64,000 nt of DNA from assembly GCF_003815675.1 (NCBI RefSeq), contig NZ_CP033918.1:496001-560000 (forward strand), written 5' to 3'. Every line of letters begins with the position of its first letter. Positions within the stretch are counted from its first letter, which is position 1. The stretch is from Chryseobacterium sp. G0186 (GTDB lineage Bacteria; Bacteroidota; Bacteroidia; Flavobacteriales; Weeksellaceae). Of this stretch, positions 36,850 through 44,520 are shown piece after piece. Under the pieces are notes generated by a model, which saw only the letters and a program-made list of their open reading frames with translations, was not told the origin of the DNA and did not search any database. The position numbers were made by a program, and so were the translations under genes.

Positions 36850-37005
36850 ATGAAAAATTTAAAGAAAATCTCAAAGGAGAAGTTAAAAAGTATTAATGGA
36901 GGACAAAAAATATGTCCTCAGGGGTGGAAGAGCATGCATTGCCCTAACAGTCCAATTCCACAATGTTATTCAGATCAATTCACATTAGAATGCCCAGATT
37001 TTTAA
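36850..37005 (+). CDS. Bacteriocin-like peptide precursor C
   Basis: 51 residues. The leader MKNLKKISKEKLKSINGGQ carries a true double glycine at residues 17-18 and otherwise matches peptides A and B. The core has four Cys (residues 22, 31, 39, 48) and several Pro (CPQGWKSMHCPNSPIPQCY). It has its own -7 box and a perfect terminator 7 nt after the stop. The leader pattern points to cleavage and export by a peptidase-containing ABC transporter encoded elsewhere. Whether it is antimicrobial or a signal is unknown. Confidence 0.8.
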   Translation: MKNLKKISKEKLKSINGGQKICPQGWKSMHCPNSPIPQCYSDQFTLECPDF

Positions 37006-37011
37006 AATACG

Positions 37012-37030
37012 ATCCCTCTAACAGAGGGAT
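37012..37030 (+). terminator. Terminator after peptide C
   Basis: Perfect stem ATCCCTCT / AGAGGGAT with a 3-nt loop and T-run. Confidence 0.9.
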
Positions 37031-37067
37031 TTTTTATTTTACTTACTGTTCTAAGGGTTCCTAGAAT

Positions 37068-37211
37068 TTGGAAGAGATCAACTTAAATGAATTACAAATA
37101 AAAAAAGAAATAAAAGCAACCGAAATAATCAATTGGTTAAGGACAGATTTTGAACTAGGCCATGACCATGCTACTGTCATGTATGCATATATTAACGGGA
37201 AACGCGAATAA
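37068..37211 (+). pseudogene. DUF4287 protein, 5'-truncated remnant
   Basis: The frame ending at 37211 translates to ...KKEIKATEIINWLRTDFELG then HDHATVMYAYINGKRE. KATEI-xWL-xDF-LGHxHA is the signature of DUF4287 proteins, in which it forms the C-terminal half. A TAG at 37062 closes the frame and no start other than TTG exists, so the N-terminal part is missing. The remnant ends 36 nt from the IS1182-family element and follows the peptide C terminator, so the loss may relate to rearrangement here. Confidence 0.6.
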
Positions 37212-37272
37212 GAGATTTATAAAATTTCCGATTGAAGTTCTTTATATAAAAGAGGCTGTCTAAAAAGTCTCA

Positions 37273-37313
37273 AAAAATATCCCCGTCACTTAAAAAGTTT
37301 CGGGGATTTTTTT
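37273..37313 (+). terminator. Hairpin inside the left end of the IS1182-family element
   Basis: ATCCCCG (37279-37285) pairs with CGGGGAT (37301-37307), followed by T-run. It lies upstream of the transposase and would block transcription reading in from outside, a known way for insertion sequences to limit their activity. Confidence 0.7.
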
Positions 37314-37365
37314 GTTGTTTGTCCTTTAAGATTTATCTTTAAGGTGCAGCCAAACAAACATTGAT

Positions 37366-38988
37366 ATGAAAGTACGTTTTAAATCTTTACCCTCCAATAC
37401 TCCCAGCTTATTTCCTGAAGATATTTTTGATAAGATCGGTTCTGATCATCCTGTACGTCTTATCAATGAATTAGTGGATAGCTTAAATATCGATCATATA
37501 ATGAGTGAATATAAAGGCGGTGGAACGACAAGCTTTCACCCCCGTATGATGATCAAAGTTTTATTCTATGCCTATTTCAACAATATTTATTCATGCCGTA
37601 AAATAGAAAAGGCACTTGGAGAAAATATTCATTTCATGTGGCTTTCCGGGAACAGTAAGCCTGATTACAGAACCATCAATTACTTTAGGAGCAAACGGCT
37701 TAAAAACCATATTCATCGTCTTTTTGCAGATGTTACCGTTGTTTTGCAGCATTTGGGTTACGTAAGTTTAACTGTTCAATATATAGATGGGACAAAAATA
37801 GAATCATCGGCCAACCGATACAGCTTTGTATGGAAAAAATCTGTAGAAAAGAATAAATTAAAACTGGAAGCCCAAATTCATTCCGTACTTGAAGAAATTG
37901 AATCTCAAATCAAAGAAGAACGTTATGAATCCCATGAAAAGGTCCTTCCAAAATCTATTGACAGCAGAGAGCTTCAGGATAAAATAGCAGAGCTTAATCA
38001 CGATGTGGCACAGGACAATAAAACCGGTAAGAAGCTTATCAAAAAGCTTCAGCATCAGGACCTGCCCAGATTACAGAAGTATGAAGATCAGTTAAAAATA
38101 CTCTCAGGCCGCAATAGTTATAGTAAGACAGATCCCGATGCCTGCTTCATGCGGCTCAAAGACGACCATATGAAAAATGGACAGCTTAAGCCAGCCTATA
38201 ATGCACAGATCAGTACTGAAAACCAGTTTATCACACATTACAGCATTCATCAGACTCCTGGAGATACCACTACATTGAAGGATCATCTTAACGGTTTTGA
38301 AAATCAGTACCACAAACAAAGTAAAGAGGTAGTAGCAGATGCCGGATATGGAAGTGAAGAGAATTACGAAATGATGGCAGAAAAAGCTATAGAGGGGTAT
38401 GTAAAATATAATAATTTTCATAAAGAACAGAAACGCAGTGAGAAGAACAATGCGTTTGCTGTACAGAACTTGTATTATAATAAAGAAAATAACTTCTATG
38501 TATGTCCCTTTGGACAGCAAATGAACTTTATCGGTAAAGGCAAAAGAATCAGCAGTAACGGATATGAATCTCAGGTACATTATTATCAGGCTTTCAGCTG
38601 TCAGGGTTGTCCTCTTAGAGAAAGCTGCCATCAAAGCCAGGATAATCGGTTAATCGAAGTGAATTATAATCTGAACCATCACAGAATGAAAGCCAGGCAA
38701 AGGCTGATATCTGAAAAAGGACATTACCACAGAAGTAAACGGCCTATAGAAGTAGAAGCTGTATTCGGACAACTAAAAAGCAATAATAAATTTTCAAGAT
38801 TTACTCTAAAAGGACTTGAAAAAGTAAATATTGAATTTGGATTAATGGCATTGGCGCATAATTTTAGAAAATTAGCGAAAAACAGAAAACTTACCCGTAA
38901 AAATTGGCTACGTACGCTTAAAGGTAAAAAAACTAGACATTCTTTCACTGAGTATATAGAAAACCAAAAGTATAAATTTGCCGCATAA
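37366..38988 (+). CDS. IS1182 family transposase
   Basis: 540 residues, full length for the family. The N-terminal DUF772-type part includes FHPRMMIKVLFYAYFNNIYSCRKIEKALGEN and PDYRTINYFR. A likely catalytic Asp lies in VQYIDGTKIESSANRYSFVW near residue 143, a second in VVADAGYGSEEN near 325 and the Glu in RPIEVEAVFGQLKSN near 465. A Cys cluster (CQGCPLRESCHQ) near 420 is typical of the family. No frame disruption is seen, so it may be active. Confidence 0.93.
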   Translation: MKVRFKSLPSNTPSLFPEDIFDKIGSDHPVRLINELVDSLNIDHIMSEYKGGGTTSFHPRMMIKVLFYAYFNNIYSCRKIEKALGENIHFMWLSGNSKPDYRTINYFRSKRLKNHIHRLFADVTVVLQHLGYVSLTVQYIDGTKIESSANRYSFVWKKSVEKNKLKLEAQIHSVLEEIESQIKEERYESHEKVLPKSIDSRELQDKIAELNHDVAQDNKTGKKLIKKLQHQDLPRLQKYEDQLKILSGRNSYSKTDPDACFMRLKDDHMKNGQLKPAYNAQISTENQFITHYSIHQTPGDTTTLKDHLNGFENQYHKQSKEVVADAGYGSEENYEMMAEKAIEGYVKYNNFHKEQKRSEKNNAFAVQNLYYNKENNFYVCPFGQQMNFIGKGKRISSNGYESQVHYYQAFSCQGCPLRESCHQSQDNRLIEVNYNLNHHRMKARQRLISEKGHYHRSKRPIEVEAVFGQLKSNNKFSRFTLKGLEKVNIEFGLMALAHNFRKLAKNRKLTRKNWLRTLKGKKTRHSFTEYIENQKYKFAA

Positions 38989-39012
38989 ATATAACGCAGC
39001 CTGAAAACATAA

Positions 39013-39045
39013 AAAAGAGGCTGACCTTTTTGGACAGCCTCTTTT
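39013..39045 (+). terminator. Hairpin at the right end of the IS1182-family element
   Basis: AAAAGAGGCTG (39013-39023) pairs with CAGCCTCTTTT (39035-39045). The second arm is part of the terminal repeat, so the element's right end doubles as a transcription terminator for the transposase. Confidence 0.7.
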
Positions 39046-39063
39046 ACAGAGGTGATTATCTAT

Positions 39064-39744
39064 TTAGCTTTTTGAACGTGCAACAGAAATAAGGTATACA
39101 AGATGCGCATACATACTTCGTTTTACAGATTCTATTTTTATATCTCCGGTTGCCTGGTTAATTGTCGTAACGAGATCAGTATTACATTGTCCTCCAAAAT
39201 TCCCGCTCCCCAGATAATTGACGATGTTGTCGTTAGGATAGGAGATCCTTGGATAATCGGGATGAACCTGAGCGGCTACGGGAGCTACTCCGGTAAATCC
39301 TTTGTTGTCAATATATCGGGCTGTCCATGTTCCTAAAAACTGCCCATTCCCAGTATTAATGCCTTGTCCTACCACAACTTGTGTGTCCACGGGGTTAGAA
39401 AAACCAGCACAAGAACTGTAATGGTTCAGTACAACGGTACAGGAAGAGGCATTGTCAGTAGGTTGGAAGCATTTTCCCTCATAGATTACAGCTCTTTGCT
39501 CAGTAGCGGCCATGGAAGTATTCAGGATTGCTTTTGGAGAGAAAATTTCCTCCGGTGAAATTAGGGTTAAAACCCCTTGTGCATCTGCAGCAACAAGTTT
39601 CTTATCAGGATTTGACAAGTTTCTTACCCTTACTGATCCATTAATGTCTAAGGTATTGGATGGAGTGCTTGTATTAATTCCTACTTGAGCATTTATGCAG
39701 CTGCAAACAGCAAGAGCTGTCAAAAAAAAAATCTTTGTTTTCAT
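39064..39744 (-). CDS. Secreted protein of unknown function
   Basis: 226-residue secreted protein if started at the ATG at 39744, which gives a clean signal peptide (MKTKIFFLTALAVCSCINAQ). A longer in-frame start at 39777 would place 11 polar residues before it. The mature start VGINTSTPSNTLDINGSVRVRN is common in Bacteroidota surface and phage-tail-like proteins. Four or more Cys (GKCFQ, SSCTV, SSCAGF, GGQCNTD) may form disulfides. The IS1182-family element ends about 18 nt beyond the stop codon, so the gene itself is intact but its own terminator may have been displaced. Confidence 0.65.
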   Translation of the reverse strand: MKTKIFFLTALAVCSCINAQVGINTSTPSNTLDINGSVRVRNLSNPDKKLVAADAQGVLTLISPEEIFSPKAILNTSMAATEQRAVIYEGKCFQPTDNASSCTVVLNHYSSCAGFSNPVDTQVVVGQGINTGNGQFLGTWTARYIDNKGFTGVAPVAAQVHPDYPRISYPNDNIVNYLGSGNFGGQCNTDLVTTINQATGDIKIESVKRSMYAHLVYLISVARSKS

Positions 39745-40137
39745 GGTGTTAAATTGAGTACTTTTTAAATTTTTCACTAAGGTAAGAAATATGTGTTAAT
39801 TCAGAATAAAAAACTTATTAAATATATATTATGTCGTTATTTTTGATATATAATTTGTTTATTAGCGAATAATTTTAACTATAGGTATTCAATATTAACT
39901 CTAAATTCAATCTTCTTAATTTTGTTTGAAAAATATTTGTATTTTAGCCGGAATATGTTGGTTTTTAATAAACATATTGGGTACTGATTAAAATTCAGAT
40001 AATTTGAATTAAAAAATTAGTAGATTTGCACGAAACAAAAAAATAATAAATAATAAGCTTATTCTCTACTGCATGCTTTTTTAGGATAATCTGTAATAGA
40101 GAATACCATGATTTTTAGGTTATAAATTACTGAAACT
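39745..40137. other. AT-rich divergent intergenic region
   Basis: Separates two divergent genes. A good -7 box TAGATTTG sits at 40021-40028 for the lipoprotein gene at 40138. No open frame of coding character and no strong hairpin was found. Confidence 0.45.
40021..40028 (+). promoter_or_regulatory. -7 box before lipoprotein gene
   Basis: TAGATTTG fits TAnnTTTG, with GCACG after it; it would give a 5' leader of about 100 nt. Confidence 0.5.
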
Positions 40138-40506
40138 ATGAAGAAACTTTTTTTACTTTTATTAACGGCATTTTTATTTATCGGTTGCAGCTCTGACGAT
40201 GAAACAATCTATGATTACATAGGAACATGGTCAGGAACTTATGAAGGCAGTGATAAGGGAGTCTGGAATTTTGTGGTAGACAATACCGGTAAGGTGTCAG
40301 GAACAATGCATTCTGATGTAAGTAATGAAAACTATAATATATCTGGTAATTTAAATACTACAGGAGATCTAACGGGAACGGTAGGGCTTCCGTCAAAAGG
40401 AGAGTTTAAAGGAAAGCTTAATCCGGATAAGAAAGGAAACGGAAGCTGGTCCAACTCACTTCCAACTCCGGCACAATACGGAACCTGGAAAGGAGAAAAG
40501 AAATAA
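40138..40506 (+). CDS. Small lipoprotein, beta-rich
   Basis: 122 residues. Signal peptide MKKLFLLLLTAFLFIGC with lipobox FIGC (Cys at 17) followed by SSDDE, an acidic stretch that fits Bacteroidota surface lipoprotein export. The mature part is a series of short beta strands (GTWSGTYEGSDKGVWNFVVD, GKVSGTMHSDV, YNISGNLNTTGDLTGTVG) as in small beta-barrel or lipocalin-like proteins. Function unknown. It converges with the 40544 gene on a shared terminator. Confidence 0.7.
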   Translation: MKKLFLLLLTAFLFIGCSSDDETIYDYIGTWSGTYEGSDKGVWNFVVDNTGKVSGTMHSDVSNENYNISGNLNTTGDLTGTVGLPSKGEFKGKLNPDKKGNGSWSNSLPTPAQYGTWKGEKK

Positions 40507-40512
40507 GAATAG

Positions 40513-40540
40513 AAAAAGTCTGCAACTCTGCAGACTTTTT
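40513..40540. terminator. Bidirectional terminator
   Basis: Stem AAAAAGTCTGCA / TGCAGACTTTTT with a 4-nt loop, between convergent genes. Confidence 0.9.
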
Positions 40541-40543
40541 TAT

Positions 40544-41182
40544 TTATACAAATCCCATATGGGTAATTTCATCATGATCTTTTTTCAGAGCTACAAAGTG
40601 GAGGAGATGATCCTCATCCGGAAACTGGGTTTTTAAAGTTGGGGGGGTATGATGATTCAGTAAAACTTCCTCTTCCGCATATACTGATCCGAAGTCATTC
40701 GAATCCATTTTTATGGTAACAACTATGACTTTTTTAGCTTCAACGTTTTCATTGATCAAAAGAATCTGATTCTTTATTTCAACCTCTGCCCTTATATTTT
40801 GTATTTCACCAAACTGAAATTCCTTAAGAAGTTTTTTTCCCTGTTCAGTTTGCCATCCAATTTCAACTGTTCGTTTTCCTCTTTCAGAAACAGTATCCAA
40901 ATCCTTTATTTCTGTCATCAGTTTCGCAAACTTCTGGTAGAGGAGGGGATCTCCTGCTTTTTTGATGTAAAGGTCCAGACAACCTCGTATCATTTTTCCC
41001 ATTTTGGAACAATGCCCAAATTCAGAACTGTTTTGCCTTACCTTTTCATAGGAAGGGTTCTTCTTAAAAGCCGTTTTGTTGAAGCCGCTTTTCTTCCGAA
41101 CCACATTTTTTCCATTCAGATTATAAAAAACCAGGTCACCTACAGTTCCGGTGATCTTGATGATACTTTCATATGTTGCCAT
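40544..41182 (-). CDS. Conserved Bacteroidota protein of unknown function
   Basis: 212 residues, no signal peptide. The start (IIKITGTVGDLVFYNLNGKN, then VVRKKSG, NPSYEKVRQNSSEFGHCSKMGKMIR) matches a pattern I know from many unnamed Bacteroidota proteins in which G-x-L-x-F, VR-K and R-N-x-EFG are conserved. The C-terminal half is beta-rich. Its role is unknown; such genes often occur as isolated accessory genes. Confidence 0.6.
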   Translation of the reverse strand: MATYESIIKITGTVGDLVFYNLNGKNVVRKKSGFNKTAFKKNPSYEKVRQNSSEFGHCSKMGKMIRGCLDLYIKKAGDPLLYQKFAKLMTEIKDLDTVSERGKRTVEIGWQTEQGKKLLKEFQFGEIQNIRAEVEIKNQILLINENVEAKKVIVVTIKMDSNDFGSVYAEEEVLLNHHTPPTLKTQFPDEDHLLHFVALKKDHDEITHMGFV

Positions 41183-41291
41183 ATTGTCAAAATTGAACTC
41201 AAAGATAGCAATAAATAATCTAAATCAAAATTTTAACATATATTTATCATATAGTTGTAGTATAGTTTTATTATAATTAAAATATAAAATG

Positions 41292-41299
41292 TATATTTG
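41292..41299 (+). promoter_or_regulatory. -7 box before NlpC/P60 gene
   Basis: TATATTTG, 37 nt before the chosen start codon. Confidence 0.5.
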
Positions 41300-41335
41300 T
41301 ATATCAATAGTTAATTGGGTAAAAATCAGAGGAGT

Positions 41336-41908
41336 ATGAGAATGGAATTATTTGAAAATAAAATAAGAATAAAGCAGCTATCCATTTTAATGATTGTATC
41401 TGCTTTTGTAGTATCCTGCGGGAGTTCAAAGAATGTTTCTTCCCATAAAAAATCGGGAAGTAAAACCGTTGTGAAATCTGAAAACCTTAGAAAACTGGAT
41501 TCCAAATTTGATGGTAAAGTTCCAAGGTCTACCAGCGATATTTTGAAAGATGCCGAAAAATACATTGGTACCCCCTATAAGTTTGGAGGAAATACATCCT
41601 CTGGTTTCGACTGTTCCGGATTTACGGTAAAAGTATTTGAAGAAAATTCATTCAACCTTCCCAGAAGATCTACCGATCAGGCAGAAGCCGGAAAAAACAT
41701 TGATATTACTGATGTAAAACCAGGAGATTTACTGTTTTTTGCTACAGCAGGAGGAAGTAGAGTTTCCCATGTGGGAATTGTTCATGATATTGGACCGGAT
41801 GGAGAAGTTAAATTTATTCATGCATCCACATCTAAAGGTGTTATTATTTCATCATTAAACGAAAAATACTGGAATAAGGCCTATCTTCATGCCCAGCGTG
41901 TTTTATAA
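41336..41908 (+). CDS. NlpC/P60 family peptidoglycan hydrolase, lipoprotein
   Basis: 190 residues from the ATG at 41336, which follows an AGAGGAG sequence that is rare in this genome; a TTG seven codons earlier is possible. A hydrophobic segment (LSILMIVSAFVVSC) ends in a lipobox VVSC. After a basic linker comes the C40 peptidase domain: nucleophile Cys in GFDCSGFT, His in RVSHVGIVHD and a third His in FIHASTSKGV. The enzyme should cut cell-wall stem peptides in the periplasm. The LytTR gene follows 29 nt downstream. Confidence 0.87.
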   Translation: MRMELFENKIRIKQLSILMIVSAFVVSCGSSKNVSSHKKSGSKTVVKSENLRKLDSKFDGKVPRSTSDILKDAEKYIGTPYKFGGNTSSGFDCSGFTVKVFEENSFNLPRRSTDQAEAGKNIDITDVKPGDLLFFATAGGSRVSHVGIVHDIGPDGEVKFIHASTSKGVIISSLNEKYWNKAYLHAQRVL

Positions 41909-41937
41909 TTATACTTTCCCAACAACAATAAACTCTG

Positions 41938-42264
41938 ATGGAGAACCGGACCTTTGCTTTTGTTAAAACAGATAAAAAACTTGTAAAGCTTTTCTATAAA
42001 GATATCAATGTGATCAAAGGCTTAGGAAACTATGTGGAGGTTCACACCATGGCCGGGAAAAGATATATCTACTACAGAACACTCAAGGACCTTATTGAAA
42101 GCTTACCCGACGAATTTATGCGGGTACATAATTCTTATATCGTCAATCTGATTAATATTGAATCCTTTGAAGATAATCAGCTTTTATGTGGAGACATCAA
42201 GATAACGGTGGCCAAAAGTTATAAAGATTGCCTTACCAATGCACTTAGTAAAATGATGCTGTAA
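41938..42264 (+). CDS. LytTR domain DNA-binding protein
   Basis: 108 residues made up almost wholly of one LytTR domain: DINVIKGLGNYVEVHTMAGKRYIYYRTLKDLIESLPDEFMRVHNSYIVNL. FMRVHNSYIVN is the family's hallmark. There is no receiver domain, so it is not a classical response regulator. It lies 29 nt behind the NlpC/P60 gene and may be co-transcribed with it. Its target and input are unknown. Confidence 0.85.
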   Translation: MENRTFAFVKTDKKLVKLFYKDINVIKGLGNYVEVHTMAGKRYIYYRTLKDLIESLPDEFMRVHNSYIVNLINIESFEDNQLLCGDIKITVAKSYKDCLTNALSKMML

Positions 42265-42373
42265 CAATAATCTACATTCATAAAACATTCATATACATCA
42301 TATTTCTGCAGCTATACATAAAAAAGTTTTTATTCAATTTTTCTTGTTCTAGTTTTACCAAAAACTTATCAAA

Positions 42374-42745
42374 ATGAATAAAGACGAAGCACTTCATTAT
42401 ATCAAAACAAACAACCTCATCGGAATAAAAGCGGGAACAGACAGACCTGATTTTCTGGAAATATGGATGGTAGTTGTCCGGGATAGAATATTTGCAAGAT
42501 CATGGGGGCTTGCCGAGCGAAGTTGGTATCACACTTTTTTAAAAGACTCAAATGGATACATTCAATGTGGAAGCATAATCTATAATATAAAAGCTGTAAT
42601 TCCTGATGACAATCGGGAGCTTATGGAAGAAATTAATCAAGCCTATCTGACAAAATACAATACCGGTCATAACAGGAAATATTCGAAAGGGATTATCCAG
42701 GAAAAACATATCGAAAGAACAATGGAGTTGATCATCTGTGATTAG
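42374..42745 (+). CDS. DUF2255 family protein
   Basis: 123 residues, cytoplasmic. IGIKAGTDRPDFLEIWMVVVRDRIFARSWG then SWYHTFL is the DUF2255 pattern, a small split-barrel-like fold related to nitroreductase-type flavin proteins; whether it binds flavin is not shown. Single gene, no clear operon partner. Confidence 0.7.
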   Translation: MNKDEALHYIKTNNLIGIKAGTDRPDFLEIWMVVVRDRIFARSWGLAERSWYHTFLKDSNGYIQCGSIIYNIKAVIPDDNRELMEEINQAYLTKYNTGHNRKYSKGIIQEKHIERTMELIICD

Positions 42746-42800
42746 ATGGAGCGACCTGGTTGTTTAATTTATTAGAAAACTGACTTGGGATTGTTAAATA

Positions 42801-42877
42801 ATTCAATAGGTATGGGCTTTAGCCAGTTTTCCTGTAAATGAAACATTTCATAGGCTTTGCCCAAAACCTAATGAATA
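42801..42877. repeat. Palindromic repeat (MITE/REP-like)
   Basis: ATTCAATAGGTATGGGCTTT then AGCC (42801-42824) is matched in inverse by the right arm at 42850-42877, whose reverse complement starts ATTCATTAGGTTTTGGGC then AAAGCC. The arms are imperfect and separated by 25 nt. It occupies a gene-free gap and looks like a small dispersed repeat. Confidence 0.5.
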
Positions 42878-42981
42878 TGGTGTTTTTTTGAAATTATCCC
42901 TCCAACTGTATTTTCTGGTGAAATAGCTTTGCAATAGCATTGCATTACAAAACAACTGAAATTTGCCAAAAACTTTATTCC

Positions 42982-43602
42982 ATGGTAGATTTTATCCGAT
43001 ATTTTATTCCTCTTTACTTCATTCTGTTCTTTCTGGTCTCATTGGTAGGAGTCAGTTTTACTGTTGCGCAGAGAATTGGTAAAAACCCTAATGTTCTTCC
43101 CGGTGACGATTCTGCGTATGGACTTATCGGGTTGTATTTTAAGCTGACTTTATTTTTCCTGTTGATCTATACCCTATTGTTGTTTATATTTCCTGATATT
43201 ATAGAGAGTACCTTTAGAATAAACTTGATGAATATTCCTGTGTTTCAATATTCCGGGATCGTTCTGATGATGATTGCTTTTATCTGGGTTTTTATAGCGC
43301 AATGGCAAATGAAAGATTCCTGGCGTATCGGGATAGATCATGATGCAAAGACAGAACTTGTAACCCAGGGTTTGTTTAGGTTTTCAAGAAACCCTATATT
43401 TTTCGGAATGACCGTGAGTCTTATCGGTTTTTTTCTGGCTTTTCCCACAATTATTGCCTTACTATTTTTACTGGTTGGGAGTATTTTAATGCAAATTCAG
43501 ATCAGGCTTGAAGAAGAGTTTTTACTGAACCAGCACGGACAAATATATACTGCTTATAAAAAGAGGGTGGGACGCATGCTGAGACTTTATGAAAAGCATT
43601 AG
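42982..43602 (+). CDS. Isoprenylcysteine carboxyl methyltransferase-like membrane protein
   Basis: 206 residues from the ATG at 42982; an earlier TTG at 42940 would add a polar extension before the first membrane segment. About five hydrophobic segments. The C-terminal part TQGLFRFSRNPIFFGMTVSLIGFFLAFP then EEEFLLNQHGQIYTAYKKRVGRML is the ICMT/phospholipid methyltransferase signature (RNPxFxG, the E-E and Y-x-YxxxVxR region that binds S-adenosylmethionine). The substrate in bacteria is not established. Monocistronic by context. Confidence 0.8.
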   Translation: MVDFIRYFIPLYFILFFLVSLVGVSFTVAQRIGKNPNVLPGDDSAYGLIGLYFKLTLFFLLIYTLLLFIFPDIIESTFRINLMNIPVFQYSGIVLMMIAFIWVFIAQWQMKDSWRIGIDHDAKTELVTQGLFRFSRNPIFFGMTVSLIGFFLAFPTIIALLFLLVGSILMQIQIRLEEEFLLNQHGQIYTAYKKRVGRMLRLYEKH

Positions 43603-43631
43603 GTTTAAAACTGTTTTGCTGAACTTTTTTG

Positions 43632-43639
43632 TATCTTTG
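43632..43639 (+). promoter_or_regulatory. -7 box before dapD
   Basis: TATCTTTG fits TAnnTTTG, 38 nt before the dapD start. Confidence 0.5.
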
Positions 43640-43676
43640 GCCGGTATAATTTTTCAAACTAATTTAAATAAGAAAC

Positions 43677-44489
43677 ATGTCGTTACAACAAACTATTGAA
43701 AATATTTGGGATAATAGAGATCTATTACAGAATGAAGACAGCAAGAAAGCGATCAGAGAAGTTATTTCTTTATTAGATTCAGGAGAACTTCGTGTAGCTG
43801 AACCTACAGAAAACGGATGGCAGGTAAATGAATGGGTAAAGAAAGCAGTAGTAATGTATTTCCCGATTCAGAAGATGGAAACTATTGAAGTAGGTCCATT
43901 TGAATTTCATGACAAGATTCCTTTGAAGAAAAATTATGCAGAAAAAGGAGTAAGAGTAGTTCCTCATGCCATTGCAAGAGAGGGTTCATTCGTGGCTTCA
44001 GGAGTAATTTTGATGCCATCTTACGTAAACATTGGTGCTTATGTAGATTCAGGAACCATGGTAGATACGTGGGCAACAGTTGGAAGCTGTGCTCAAATCG
44101 GTAAAAACGTTCACCTGAGTGGTGGTGTAGGTATCGGTGGAGTATTGGAACCATTACAGGCTGCTCCGGTAATTATTGAAGATGACTGTTTCATTGGTTC
44201 AAGATGTATCGTTGTAGAAGGAGTTCATGTAGAAAAAGAAGCCGTATTGGGTGCTAATGTTGTATTGACAGCTTCTACCAAAATTATTGATGTAACAGGA
44301 GAGACTCCAATTGAAATTAAAGGGAGAGTTCCTGCACGTTCTGTAGTAATTCCTGGAAGCTATACAAAGCAATATCCGGCAGGAGAATACCAGGTTCCAT
44401 GTGCATTGATCATCGGTCAGAGAAAGGAATCTACAGATAAGAAAACATCTCTGAATGACGCATTGAGAGATAATAATGTAGCTGTTTAA
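43677..44489 (+). CDS. dapD: Tetrahydrodipicolinate N-succinyltransferase
   Basis: Converts tetrahydrodipicolinate and succinyl-CoA to N-succinyl-2-amino-6-oxopimelate in the succinylase branch of lysine and diaminopimelate synthesis. 270 residues, the usual length. After an N-terminal helical part, a left-handed beta helix from about residue 100 shows hexapeptide repeats (VASGVILMPSYVNIGAYVDSG, GGVGIGGVLEP, IIEDDCFIGSRCIVVEGVHVEKEAVLGANVVL). Same strand as the following glycan cluster, about 30 nt apart. Confidence 0.96.
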   Translation: MSLQQTIENIWDNRDLLQNEDSKKAIREVISLLDSGELRVAEPTENGWQVNEWVKKAVVMYFPIQKMETIEVGPFEFHDKIPLKKNYAEKGVRVVPHAIAREGSFVASGVILMPSYVNIGAYVDSGTMVDTWATVGSCAQIGKNVHLSGGVGIGGVLEPLQAAPVIIEDDCFIGSRCIVVEGVHVEKEAVLGANVVLTASTKIIDVTGETPIEIKGRVPARSVVIPGSYTKQYPAGEYQVPCALIIGQRKESTDKKTSLNDALRDNNVAV

Positions 44490-44520
44490 GATTTAATTTT
44501 TAAGCTAATACCACACCATC

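Larger units (their letters stand above)
37247..39046 (+). mobile_element. Complete IS1182-family insertion sequence
   Basis: The 1.8-kb element is bounded by inverted repeats TAAAAGAGGCTGTCTAAAAA (37247-37266) and, on the other strand at 39027-39046, TAAAAGAGGCTGTCCAAAAA (19 of 20). I see no convincing target duplication, so the exact outer boundary is uncertain by a few bases. It lies between the DUF4287 remnant and the secreted protein gene ending at 39064. Confidence 0.85.

Noticed and set aside
38104-38634. 176-residue open frame on the minus strand
   Set aside because: It lies wholly inside the IS1182-family transposase gene, is hydrophobic by antisense codon bias and has no family features.
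37241-39056. Target-site duplication of the IS1182-family element
   Set aside because: Flanks were compared for different possible ends; no direct repeat longer than chance was found.
40799-41218. 139-residue open frame on the plus strand
   Set aside because: Antisense to the conserved protein at 40544-41182; no signal peptide or known motif.
43603-43676. Lysine riboswitch before dapD
   Set aside because: The leader is too short (about 30 nt after the -7 box) for such a structure.
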